Of a DNA stretch of 64,000 nt, positions 1 through 12,420 are shown piece by piece (the stretch's first letter is position 1; each line of letters begins with the position of its first letter). The notes beneath the pieces are model-generated. The model was not told where the DNA came from. It saw nothing but the letters and a program-made list of their open reading frames with translations, and did no database searches. The position numbers and the translations under genes are program-made. The stretch comes from Plasmodium brasilianum (lineage: Eukaryota; Apicomplexa; Aconoidasida; Haemosporida; Plasmodiidae): positions 173,501-237,500 of the forward strand of contig NC_090124.1 of assembly GCF_023973825.1 (NCBI RefSeq), written 5' to 3'.

Positions 1-1821
1 TTTCATTTTATTCAATGTATCTTCGTTTTTTTTCAAAATGACTTGATTTCTTTTCATATTTGTTAAATTTCCAAAACTATTTTCTTCAATTGCGGCGCGT
101 TCATTAGATTGCTCTTCTGTTTGTAATTCTTCTTGTACAATTTCGTCCCTCTTTCTTTTCCTTTTATTTCCACTTAATGGTCCTTCTTCTGTTATCACTT
201 TCTCTTCTTGTAGCGCTTCCTCTTCTCGTACAGCTTCTTTTTCCTGTGGCACTTCTTTTCCGTTCAATCTGGCATCGTTTCCCACCTTTTGCATATTTCC
301 CTCTTGAATTTTTATAATTTTGTTCATGTCATTATATTTCCTTTTAAAAAAATTTTCTTTACTCTTTAACATTTTATTTTCATAGGAAAAATAGGATAAC
401 ATATAGAGACATAATTCCATGAATAAGTAAAAGGATTCATTATCCAATTTTCCAATTTGCTTTAAAACAAATTTAATGCATCTGATAATTACAGTTCCTA
501 AATTTTTATTTATTAGTAAAAGTCTATGAACTAAAGAAATATAAAAATAATAATTTTTCTTACTAAAAGATGATAACAATTTGTTAAATATACATTCGAT
601 TAGTACATTATTATATAATTTACTTTGTAACTGAACATAAACCCCTAATATTTTTGAACTAAATTCGACACTATTTTTATATAGTTCAATAATATGTAAT
701 ATATGTTCTTGCATTAACCATACATCATGTACATTTTTATTATCCGCATGTTTTGTTTTAAATTTAATCTGTAAGCTACCTATACATTCTGCACATTCGT
801 AATTAACAAAGAATTCTGCATTAACACATTTTTCTATAGCTATTTGTAAGTTTATCTCTTTTTTGTGAGTGTTCTCTGATACAACTTTTAAATTTTCATC
901 TTTTCCATTCTTCACATAATTATCCACACTGTTTTTGTTAGTAGTATCATTAGGTCCATTCATTATATGTTCATTCCCTTCTTTGTCGTTAACATGATTT
1001 TCTTTACTTTCCTGTGATTCATTTGCATAATTTGTACTAATATCCTCCTCTTCAATATTGTCTTTTTCTAAAAATATTTTTTGAAATATTTCTTTTTGAT
1101 AAAATCTATGTGTCGCTACACTTTTTAAATTATTCTCCACATAATTATATAAAGCACCTTTTAAATGAAACAATCTATCATTAAAATTGTCACTATGAAT
1201 AATACTATATGTGTAAATATATATATATTCAATTGTTGATATATCGTTATTATCTATATCAATATTATCAATATGTTCCTGTCTTTTCTCTATTAAATCA
1301 AAACTGTTAATTAAAATATTTTCCAATTCACTCTTATTTTCATCATATATTTGTTTAGATATATAAAAAAAATTACTTAAAAATAAATATAAAATATTAT
1401 CTCCTTTTATGAACTTTTTCTCTTTATATAATTCAATACACAGATTATACAAATTCTTAAACAAATTTAAACAGTAAGCAAAATCAAAAACATGACAACA
1501 ACTTAACCCTATGATACATCTAAACCATAATAAACAGTGTAATGGGTTATCTTTTATATATACTTCAATATTATGACTTAATTTTAGCAATACTTGTAAT
1601 TTTAATTTTTCATTGTTCTTTGTTAATATCCCTAAAATGGTTATATATATACCTATTTTCACAGGCATGTAAAAAATACATTCTAAAATGGTGTCAACAC
1701 ATTGATTTGTTCTACTCTTCACTATTCTTTTACACAAATGAAATATATCATCACTATCAATTAATCTATCACCTATTGTAATAATATCATTTTTGATAAT
1801 ATGCAACTCTATTTCTTCCAT
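1..1821 (-). CDS. NCBP1: Nuclear cap-binding protein subunit 1 (CBP80), N-terminal part, cut by window edge
   Basis: One uninterrupted frame runs from ATG at 1821 to the window edge (607 codons, no stop), so the C-terminus lies outside. It begins MEEIELHIIKND. Residues about 35-130 resemble the first MIF4G helical domain of CBP80: a KIGIYITILGIL stretch matches the family's 'KLTIYTTLVGLL' helix, and CHVFD matches 'NCHVI'. The segment YISKQIYDENKSELENI and the following KRRQ-like run match 'VGKELYEKKDAEMDRI..KRRQ'. A later helical block (residues about 360-480, with YVQLQSKLYNN and IGKLDNESFYLF) fits the second MIF4G domain. The last 100 residues are Lys/Glu-rich linker, including a KRKRKRD nuclear-localisation-like cluster. 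In other eukaryotes CBP80 pairs with CBP20 on the m7G cap of nuclear transcripts and acts in splicing, export and decay. The assignment rests on remembered family sequence and is fairly secure. The gene upstream in the window is also on the minus strand. Confidence 0.82.
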   Translation of the reverse strand, partial: MEEIELHIIKNDIITIGDRLIDSDDIFHLCKRIVKSRTNQCVDTILECIFYMPVKIGIYITILGILTKNNEKLKLQVLLKLSHNIEVYIKDNPLHCLLWFRCIIGLSCCHVFDFAYCLNLFKNLYNLCIELYKEKKFIKGDNILYLFLSNFFYISKQIYDENKSELENILINSFDLIEKRQEHIDNIDIDNNDISTIEYIYIYTYSIIHSDNFNDRLFHLKGALYNYVENNLKSVATHRFYQKEIFQKIFLEKDNIEEEDISTNYANESQESKENHVNDKEGNEHIMNGPNDTTNKNSVDNYVKNGKDENLKVVSENTHKKEINLQIAIEKCVNAEFFVNYECAECIGSLQIKFKTKHADNKNVHDVWLMQEHILHIIELYKNSVEFSSKILGVYVQLQSKLYNNVLIECIFNKLLSSFSKKNYYFYISLVHRLLLINKNLGTVIIRCIKFVLKQIGKLDNESFYLFMELCLYMLSYFSYENKMLKSKENFFKRKYNDMNKIIKIQEGNMQKVGNDARLNGKEVPQEKEAVREEEALQEEKVITEEGPLSGNKRKRKRDEIVQEELQTEEQSNERAAIEENSFGNLTNMKRNQVILKKNEDTLNKMK

Positions 1822-2224
1822 GGATATTTATATATGATGCAAAAACGTACGTAAAAGGAAGAAAATAAGAGGCGTAAATGGGATTCTATCGAACTCTATA
1901 TGTACATATAAACATATGCACAAACATATGCACAAACATTTACACGTACGTACAAATATATAACGCTTTTCCTACTACACAGTATGCAAGCTATATTTTT
2001 CACAAAGAAAAAATTAAAAATAGAACTTCTGTAAAATATAATACTACTATATATGATAAAAAAAGAAATGCGATTCACATATTAATGAACAAACATACAA
2101 AAGCTACGTATAATTATAAAGAAGCTTAACTAATAATTCAATGAAAAAAGGTACGCACATAATTAAGCAAAATATTATATAAATAAATACGAATGGTTAC
2201 TCTTTAAAAAATGAAAACGAGCAG

Positions 2225-2255
<31 letters not shown>

Positions 2256-2416
2256 AAAAAACCTTTTCAACCATGTACATTTCTATATAATACATGTATA
2301 TGTATATGTAGCCATATATATAATATATATGTATTAAATAAAAAAATTTATAAGAAAAATTTTGTACGAAAAATTGGAGGGGAATCACAAAGAAATTATA
2401 AAAAATCTCAACATTT

Positions 2417-2497
2417 GTGCCTGCTTAAAATAAAAGAACATATGTGCCTACTTAAAATAAAAGAACATATGTACCTGCTTAAAATAAAAAGAAAACA
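2417..2497. repeat. Three tandem copies of a 27-bp unit
   Basis: Three adjacent units begin at 2417, 2444 and 2471. Each contains GCTTAAAATAAAAGAACAT or a close variant. The third has drifted (extra A, AAAACAT). Confidence 0.85.
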
Positions 2498-2753
2498 TTT
2501 GCCATTGTTTAATATATATGAAAAAAAAAAAAAAAAAAAAAAAAACACGTACTAGAGGTTAATATTAAAAAAAAAAAAAAAAAAAAAGCATATTTTTCTA
2601 ACTCTAAAAACCCATAAAAGAAAAAAAAAGAATATACGTAGAATACAAAATTATATTACAGGAAAATTCGCAAGTTAAAATTTAAAATTTAAGTAAAAAG
2701 TGATATACATTTTTTACAACATAAAGAAGAAGATAATAATTTTTATTATGCAG

Positions 2754-3148
2754 CTATAAAATTAGTTCAGTGGAATTATATAATTGCCTTATATTTCTCA
2801 CAAATTTTCTTTTTGCCAAAACGAAATACATGTAACAATGTACCGGAACGAAGAGGCAACGTTATTATACACAAAAATTAATTAAATTGAATTATAAATA
2901 ATTATGTATAATTACAATAAGTACATATATTTATATTTATTTATATGCATTTATATATATATTTATGTATTATTATTTGCATGCTAAGAGTGTTTTTAAA
3001 TTGAACAAACGAACATAGAAGATATATCAAAATGAGAGCTTAACGTAGTAGGCTAATACATTTGGTACGTGTACTTCATTTGAATAAACCATCCCTGATA
3101 AATTTCTTTGCAATCACATACAGTAAAAGCGAAAGGGAGATTCATATA

Positions 3149-3196
<48 letters not shown>

Positions 3197-3396
3197 GTAT
3201 GTACGTACATATTTTCACATATAAATTTGCGAATATAACTGAGGTTTATAAACTAGTTATCACTTAAAGAATATCACTACGTATTACAAATGCTTAGACA
3301 AATCAAAGCCTCGTTACCTTTAATGTCTTTGCTTAAAATTTTGCGCAGTTCTAATAGTTTTTGCATATATGTATATATACGCATTAAACAAATCAT
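2754..3396 (-). CDS. Candidate small three-exon gene, unknown function
   Basis: Three short stop-free segments join in consistent phase. Exon 1 ends at 3318 before GTAACG (phase 1); ATG choices are 3396, 3384 and 3366. Exon 2 is 3075-3105 (acceptor GCAAAG, donor GTACAC, phase 2 out). Exon 3 is 2754-2808 (acceptor AAAAAG, stop TAG). The product has 44 residues from the 3366 start or 54 from the 3396 start. It contains KLLELRKILSKDIKEIYQGW and ends RQLYNSTELIL, a basic helix-forming composition. I do not recognise it. The helical, basic, tiny protein could be mitochondrial, but that is only a guess. Chance remains possible because GT and AG are common here. Confidence 0.35.
3151..3187. repeat. 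(AT)n tract
   Basis: This is a near-perfect AT dinucleotide run of about 37 bases in the intergenic region. It is self-complementary and a likely length-variable microsatellite. Confidence 0.9.
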
Positions 3397-3866
3397 TGCT
3401 GATAGCAATCCTCTATTGTTTTTTTTTTTTCTCTTTATTTTTAATTTTGAGTACAAAAATTGTCATGAGAGATCACAAAACAAAAAAAAAAAAAAATGAG
3501 AATTTACCTTATGCTCTTTTTTCAATATTTATATCAGTGCTATAATTCAGTCTCTGGACAGTATAAAAGTACGAAGATATATATCTCGATATAAATATTG
3601 ATATACATGGTAAGAATTAAAATATATGACACCTAAAAAAATGAAGTTTTTCTATGAAACATATTATTTATCGTATTACCCCACTAGCTGTATAAATATT
3701 TGGTATACCTTAAACTTCTAAAATTTATAATTTAATTTTTCCATTTTAAATAGTAGTGCAGTATCACAAAAAAAATTTTTATATAAACGTAAGGCATTAT
3801 TACAGTGGTTGCAAATGGAGAAAAAAAAAAAATACAAACGATATGTGTGAGAAAAAACAAACAAAT

Positions 3867-3936
3867 GAACGTATGAACATACAAACGAACGTATGAACAT
3901 ACGAACGAACGTATGAACATACGAACGAACGAACAT
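3867..3936. repeat. 20-bp tandem repeat
   Basis: Three and a half units start at 3867, 3887 and 3907 with the core GAACGTATGAACATAC, followed by AAAC or GAAC. They lie in the 3' flank of the ECM29-like gene. Confidence 0.85.
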
Positions 3937-4096
3937 ACAGCTCTATGAATTGTACATTTTATTACAGACGTAACAACGTAAAAGTGTACGCTTCAGGATG
4001 TACTGTTTAAAAATGAAAGGAAACTATACGATGCTTATAAAAAAGGAAGCTCAACTTTTCCGGTTAACTATATATATACTGTGTACCTTCCACAAT

Positions 4097-7000
4097 TCAT
4101 AAGAAAAAATGGGGGTAATTTAGCATAATGGTATACCTTAAATTTTGAACAATATAATCAGGAAATAGGAACGATTTCGATTTTTCTCGAATCTTAAAAA
4201 AAATAATAAATACAAAAGTAATGGTGGTACTGTTCATATTCGAACTTTTGGAATCATCAAAAAAAAGACTAGGATGAAATTCATTAATTTTTATATCTAC
4301 GTGAATTTTTTTATCGTCTTCATTTTGATAACCATATGAATTATACATACACATCAATATATTTAATATATCCATTAAATTCTCAAACCCTTTTTTAGTT
4401 TTGTTTTTTATAATTGATAAGTAAATATAATTGTAAATTTTTTCCCAAAAACGTGTTCCCCCTATTTGAAAAAAAGAAATTTTATTATAAAACATGAACT
4501 GGAAAAATGTTTTTATTACAATTAAAATGTTATTATTATCTTTACTAATCTCAAATAAAATACATAGGAATTTTCTCAAGTAATCAAGAAATTTATCTTC
4601 AACATTAGAGCACACATTTTTTTTCCCATTCATATCTAAATTTTTGATATGATTTGATGTGCTGTTGTTAGTATAATTTATCATCGAACACTTCTTTTCA
4701 TCGCAATCTTCTATCGTTTCTTCTGTATATTTAGATGAAACCCCTGCAGAATTATACTCCAATATATCATCATTTTTCTGCTTACAAACATGCATAATTT
4801 TGTTCTCAAAAAGTGGAGGACTCTTTATTTCTAAACACATACTCTTAATTATATCTTCATGGTAATAAACTTTTTTCATATCAAAAGTATACTTAAGCAA
4901 AATGTCAAACTTTACAAACTTGTTTAAATATCGATAATTGAAAAAATGTAACCAAGAGATCAAATCATCCTTATTCAAAAAATAAGAAAATACGCAAACA
5001 ACCAGTTTACAAAAATGAAGACAAAAATTACTGTCATAATTAGCTATATCAGAATAATGGTTTAAAAAATATTTATTTATAAAATGAATTAAACACTTGT
5101 ATAATTTTTCAAAATTAAAATTTTTGATAAAAATAGGTGGGATATTAAAAAGGAAAATGTACACATGTTGAAATATTTCAAATTCTCGAACTTCAATAAA
5201 GACATCCAAAATGTCTTCAAAAATATCATAAATTTCGCTTGTATTAATAACAAGATCTTTTTCAAGTACATACAAATTATCTGCATAATTTCCCTGTTTT
5301 ACATCTTTCTTTTGATATATTAATAACAACATAAAATTAATACATTTTAATATCGTCAAAATTGTAAAATAATTATTATTGTCTTGTTCTAAATATTCCT
5401 TCTTAAACAAACTTTTTACTTTCAAATATAAATTTAAAAATTTTCTTAAATTTTCATACTCTAATTTATCATAATCCTCACATTTGTAAATGTCTACAAA
5501 TGATTCAATAAATTTATCTATCGATATCAAACATGCCCTTTTATCTTTTGAAAATTTCGAATCTAAAAATATATGAAATTCTTCAATATATTCATTAAAA
5601 AATTTATAAAAATGGAAAATATTTCTTTTATACAAAATTTCATACATATCCTTATAATAATTATTTTCATAATTTTTTACATTTTTAATGATAAAACTCC
5701 TCGCAGTCAACTTAGGTTCAAGCATATTAAACAACTTCTTATTTTCTTCATCAAACAGTTTTACCTTTTTAAGCTCTTCATTGCATATAGTACAAACCTC
5801 CATAATTATAAATTTTATCTCCTCATCAAATGTGTAAAGTAAAGTTTCTACTGCTTCATGTTTAAGCTTAAATGAAGTTAATTTTGTTTCTATTCTATTT
5901 CTCACCACATTTTCCACATACACATCATCCACAACTGAGTTTTTATAAATGTATGATGCAAGTTTGTTATCTACTAAATCTGACTCGTTTTTTAACTTAT
6001 CGATTAATTTATAAAAAAGTAGGTTACTAATTGAATTATCATTATAAGCACATTCTTTGTTCAATTTTAAGTTATCAGCTTTTTGCTTAATCCTTAAATT
6101 CAAGGTATCTGCTCCTAACATTTCTTTTACATGACTATTCACTTTATTAAAAAAGACGATCTCGTTAAATACCTTAACATTTTCTACTCTCTTTTTGTCT
6201 CTAAAAATATGTTCATCATTTAAATCTAGAAGGTAATTTTTTTTTAATAAATATAAAATCACAGAACCGCTATAATTCCTAATATTCTGACTGTCCTTAA
6301 GTGATATATGAGCTTCAGAATAATCGCTTAGCAAATTAAAATAGACAAATTTTATGTAATGATGATTAGGAATTCGGTTTATCAAATAAAACAATATATC
6401 ATTTATATGCGACAGATGATTGCTATAAATATTTCTTGTAATAAAAGCACAAATTGTGTCAAACGCGTATATGCACAATTGAATATATAAATACACGTTA
6501 TCCGGAAATAATACTTCATACCTATCTAACAACTTAATAATTACAAATGAAATTGAACTTAAAATATATTTACCTTTATTACCCTCTTTTAAAAGGACTA
6601 AAACATATTTTAAACTTTCCTCGATATCTGAAGAATCCTTATAATTGCTAATTATTTTATCTAAAACCTCACTGTGCTTATCTGAGTTATTGTACTTAAC
6701 TAATTTCCCAAAAAATATTTCACTTTCCGTGTGCACTTTTTCGTCTCTGTATCCTTCACCTTCTGCGTATGTTTCACCATCTGTGTATCTTTCACCCTTC
6801 GTGTAAAATTCATTTTCGTTCTTATCATTTTGGATACTCAGTTCGTTATAATCCGATTCAATTTTTTCCCTATTTTGTATATAAAACTCCAGTAACATTC
6901 GTAAATCAAAAACTATAACATCTGATGACAGTAAGCTTTTATTTAAGCAATCTATAAAATACAATTCTAATTTTTTGTTCCCATTACACTTTTTGTAGAA

Positions 7001-10000
7001 TTGCAATAAATTCATTATAACTGCATTTAAATTGTCTTCATTTTCATCATAATATTCATGTTCATTCATTTTGCTAACTAAACTTGTTTCTCCTTTACTA
7101 TTAACTCTGCTTCTATTTGCCGGTTCACCCTTCTTAACAACGTCGATCCAGTTTTTCTTACCCCCATCAAAACGATGAGATAACTTGATATTATTACTAC
7201 TACTATCATCATCTCTATCACGAAAATACCAATTCTTAAACTCATTCGAATATTTAGTACAAATATTTTTAAACATATTCAAAAACGTTATACATAATTT
7301 TGTGTTCATCAGGTATGTATCAATAATAGTACAAATAAAACATAAAAAATGGGACATCTCTTTTATGAAAATTTTTAAGTTCATTTTTTTAAGACTTTCA
7401 ATTAAATATGTTAACATAGATTGGTTAATCAAATCGTTTTTCTTTGATATAACAAAGTTTGTTAATTCTCGATTAAGTCCATTCATTCCATAATCTTCTT
7501 CAGTTAATTCACATTTCATTTGTAAGAATTTCTCTACAATATTTGTCATAGTCTTACTCACATCTTTTATTGGTATATGCTGAAAAATTTTAAACTTAAT
7601 TTCCTCATTTCGAGATTTTACTATACTTAATAACATTTCCTTATATATGTATTTTACAATTCTGTAGATTCTTTTATTTACTTTTTTAAAATCAATCAAA
7701 CCATTTTTAACGGCACATCTAACACTGTCCAGTGGAGTGGAACAACACAAATGCTGCACTTGTTCGCTTTCAGCAGCTGTCAAATTGATCCTAATTTTTA
7801 GTTTATTTAACAGGTTAGAAATGCTGTAGCTCTTTGGATGTTTATCGTTATCATTTAACTCAGAGGAATAAAAAAAAGAGTTCTTTATTTTTTTATCCCA
7901 CTTATAAATTATTAACTCTGTGAACTGCATGAATAAAAACGTGTACACATAGCTACAACAATATCTACTTAGACAAACATAATGCATAATTAATTCCACA
8001 TTTCTTTCATTATTAATATATTCATATACATTTTTCAAGACATGATCCTTTCTACTCTCAAATTTTTTTATATCATTTATAAAATTATTATCAACCTCTT
8101 TCTCTTTATTCTTAAAATAGTTCTTATAAAATGAATTATCATCTGTATCACTGAACGAATTATATACTCCTTCTACGTATTTTTCGACTACGTGCGTGTC
8201 TACCTTTTTCATACACATATTATTATAACAGTTTATTATATCTTCATCTAAGTCTTCGCACTCCTCCATTTGTTCGACATTATCACTTGCCTCCGCATTT
8301 TCTTTATCAAGACCGCTGATATGACTAAAATAATATGCTAATTCCTTCTCGAAAATGGAACAACTCCTACTTTTTTTATCTACCTTTTCATGAGAATTAT
8401 CCACAGTAATATATTTCTCATTTTCTGAAAAATTTCCATTGTACCATTTCATGTTTGTACTTCCATCCAGTTTACCAAAATTTGGCATATTCCTTTCCAT
8501 ACCATTTAAACAAATATCCTCATTATTTTGTTTACAATTATCATCAAAATAATACTTTCCCTTTTTTAATAAAAGGAAATTCCTTACTAACATGTGTATA
8601 TTATTAATGTCCATATTTGATTGAATAGAGAGAGAAAAGAACAGTGCACTTAAACCCAAAAAACAATATTCAGAATATACACCACTTTTTAATTTAATAT
8701 TATCAATGAAAAATTTTCCTATGGATAAAACATTCTCATTTATATATTCCAAAAACGGGTTATAATAGATGACATAAAACATAGTTAAACACAAAAATTG
8801 ATTTTTATTTTTTACATCATTTGCATCATTTAGAGAAAATTGAGAATAATCAAAAATAAATGTTAAAAATTCAGCACATAACCTATTTGCATTCATTTTG
8901 TCTAACCTTAAAAATATGTGAGATATATGCCAACCATACATTTTTTGAACTTCAAAATTACCTACATACAAAGTATCTTTTATATCTTCCATCATCAAAG
9001 AATTAATGGTATCATCTTTCAAAGTTGAAAAACAATTTAAAAGTTTTAATACCTTTTTTAGTAAAGACAAATTGTTAATATTTACATTCTCTTTCGCATA
9101 TTGTAATATATTTACCAATATACTGGCTATATATTGACACATAGAAGGGTACTCATCATGGGCTTCTTTAAATCCTGTGTAAATACTTCCTTTTATTATT
9201 TTCATCCAAAAAGATAAAAAGTACTTGGAAAAAAATACTAAATAGAAGAAAGTAATACAATATTTTAACAAACTACTTTTTTGTAATTTTATCCTTTCTT
9301 TTATATAATTGAAATATATATAAAACAAATAATTCGTAAGTTTTTCTAATACACCAAAATATATTTCATCAAAAATCATTTCTTTTTTAATTAAATAGCC
9401 AAATAAATATATATGAGAACAGGTTATATGGTAATGTAACTCCTTCAAATTTTGACAATTTTTATCACTTCTATCACTTTCACCATTTTGTTCAAATTTT
9501 TCCGAACTTAGAGAATGTAAAATTTTTTCAAATATATCCCTATTTCCTTCATTTTTAATCAGTACATACAACTTTGTTAATAATTTAGCACCCCCTTTTA
9601 TTAATTTATTGCTACCTGTATATAATATGTTGTTCAAAATTATATCTAACCTTCCCTTTAATAATATCTCTAAATGATCATGTATATTTTTTTTGACAGT
9701 TTTTAAATTATTACAAGATTCAGAGATGGGAATTTTTTTTTCTCTCTTATTTTTCATATCATTAAGAAAATATTTCAGCTTCTTTAATATTAATGTAAAC
9801 ATAGAGCAGTACGCCAAAAAATAAGAGTCCTTCAAATCACTTTCAAAATTAACAATATTAATTAAAAATATATCTAGTATTAAAAAGGAACAATAAAAAC
9901 TTTCGACATGAGAAATTTCAAAAAAATCCACTACTTCCAAATATTTAATTAAATTATACAAATGTCGCAGATTAAAATTTGCATGATGTACATTTGAGTA

Positions 10001-12420
10001 GTCCATAACACATTCTGCGTTATTTATTAATACCGATTTGTTATTTACTATTATCGTACAATTGAATGAGTAGTCATTATTTCCCCCATTTCTTTCACTT
10101 TCAAAAGAATGTTCATCCACTTCTATCCAAACATTATTATGCTCCTCGAAACTGGTGCTTCTAAATAGGTATATAACATCACCGTCATCCAAGTGCAACA
10201 ACTTTTTTGTAATAAAAAAAATGTATTTATCAAATGATAATTTGCTTTCCTTCTTATGTTGTTCTATATAATCCTTTACAAAATCTGATAAAACAATGTC
10301 ATTACAATTTTCATAAAGTAATGGGTAATAAATGAACTCACAACTTTCAGGGGAAAATATATGAACACACCATTTTAATAGTGTACTAATTAGTAAAGTA
10401 TTATCTGAAAAAATTATAAATCGATCTAACAAATTCATAATATTTTGAACAATGATATTTTTCCAATTTTTGCACTCTTCATATTTGTTTGATTTTTCCT
10501 TCCCTTCTCTGACTTTCTTAAAACTTTCCCTTTTATCATCTTTTTCACCCCTTTCCAATGATATAATATTTTCTACACTGTTACAAGCGTCTATACTTAT
10601 AGCCGTACAAGTGAGGTACTCCTTTTCACTCTTCATTATCTTTTCTTTCCTATAAAGACAACTCTTATAATATTTTTCCAAAGCAGATAAAACGTCATTT
10701 ATCTTATTGTAAACGATATATGACTCTCTTTTACTTTTTCGAAACCTTTTTAACTTATCAAAAAATAGATATGTCAACATAAAAGACTTATTCAACACTT
10801 GAATGTTCATTTCAGAATCACTAATATGCATTTCAAAAAAAATTTCTATCATTGTTGAGATGTTTGTAAAAGAACTATAACTGTTATTACAATTATTATC
10901 ATGGTCGTTATCGTCATTATCGTTGTTATCATGCCCTTCTAGCATCTTCAAATAGCAAAATATTAAATGAAAAATACAATCATTATACTCGTTGATATAC
11001 ACATTTTTTGTATTTTGTAATATAAATAACATTAAATCGAAAAGGCATTTTTTCATCTCCTCATTTTTTAACTTTATAGTATGTCTGTTTTCACTCAAAA
11101 AATTTACAAATTTTGCTTTATCTTTAAGTAAGCTTTGAAAATTCGTAAACTCACACACAAAGTTTACATTATTTACATCACTAGAAAAACAGAAAAAATA
11201 ATAGTATATATAATTCAACAAAGGATGTAAATATTTCTTATCTTTAGCTACTATGACACTATTTTGAAATAAACTTAAAATTTTGATGATATAATTAATC
11301 GAATACATATAGTTATCAAAATATTTTATAATATCCAAATGTATATCTATAAAAAATGTATCATTAAAATTAAGAAATCGTTTTTTACTTTGAAGTAAAG
11401 AAATTGCAAAGTCTTTAATTTCGTCATATTTTTCATTAGAACAAATAATGTACGAAGAATATGTTATATTATGGTTACAAATAAAACTACTCAAAAAATA
11501 TAAGGTATTTTTTTTCATTTTTATATGATTTGTTATAGAATAATTCTTATTATTGAATAATTTTTGTCTGTAAATATTTACTATTTCTGCTTCAAGAAAT
11601 TTTATTTCTTTCATGTTTTTGCAATAAATTGGTACTACCAAAAATTCATTTATATGTTTTACAAAATTGCTAATTTTTTTATCATTCCTAATATTATTAT
11701 TAGAATCACTAGAGATATATTCCTCCATCTTTTTTTTGTTTGTATGGTTATTTAAAATGTCTAAACATTCAATGAATTTTATTATCAAAAATATACACGC
11801 TGCCCTATTCATTGAAAGCTTGTCGCTGTTTTCGATTACTATTTTTTGAAATTTTAGCTTCTCTTCATCACTTGCATTCTTAAAACCAATATCTAAGAAT
11901 ATAGATAAAGTGCTGTTGTACAGTATCCAGCTATTCCTACTGGTACTATCACCATCTGTATCATCATTAAAGTTACCTTTACTATATCTTTCCTTATCGA
12001 CATTTTTAAAGTAGTTTTCAACGATTTCCGAGAGGGGTATATTGACATTTTCTAGCGATTTACATCTTAAAACACACTGGCTGATAATTTCTACTAAGGT
12101 TTTTCTTAATTTTACTTCACTAATTAAAATTTCATTTAATACTAACGGAATTAACTAAAAAAGGCAGGGCAAGAAAGCACATACGTACATAAGTATACAT
12201 ATATATATATATATATATATGGAGAGAGCGAGAGAGAGAATAACCATTTCCGTAAAGTTACCTTAAGTGAAAATGGTTTAACAATTAAATGATTATAAAA
12301 AAAAAAAAAGGTATATATCATTACTTTATATAAGACAGGTCCAATTCTATCATCTTTGGTTAAACACAAATTTAACAGAATATCGTCGTAGCTTTTTTTC
12401 TGCTTTTCTTCTAGGCACAT
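4097..12420 (-). CDS. ECM29-like proteasome adaptor/scaffold (HEAT-repeat protein)
   Basis: Two exons: 12325-12420 (32 codons, donor GTAATG, phase 0) and 4097-12154 (acceptor TTTTAG, phase 0), separated by a 170-bp intron. An in-frame TAA precedes the ATG. The product is 2,717 residues. The first 130 residues align by eye with the start of ECM29/KIAA0368: DDILLNLCLTKDDRIGPVLY matches the first helices, VKLRKTLVEIISQC matches 'GVRKKVMELLVHI', NIPLSEIVENYF matches 'QLPVEALLAQY', and LDIGFKNASDEEK matches 'VKMGYPRLPVEK'. The remainder is almost all alpha-helical repeat, broken by charged insertions (an Asn/Asp run near residue 445 and acidic stretches around 1200-1300). ECM29 in yeast and mammals binds the 26S proteasome and checks or remodels it. 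The parasite protein is about 900 residues longer. GCN1, of similar length, was the main alternative, but the N-terminal order of motifs fits ECM29 better. Confidence 0.62.

Larger units (their letters stand above)
1822..4096. other. Intergenic region between NCBP1 and the ECM29-like gene
   Basis: This 2.3 kb is mostly A/T homopolymer runs (for example 2226-2252 and 2521-2545), an (AT)n tract and two short minisatellites listed separately. It contains the 5' flank of NCBP1 and the 3' flank of the large upstream gene. A candidate three-exon small gene at 2754-3396 on the minus strand is the only coding-like content I can support. Confidence 0.6.
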
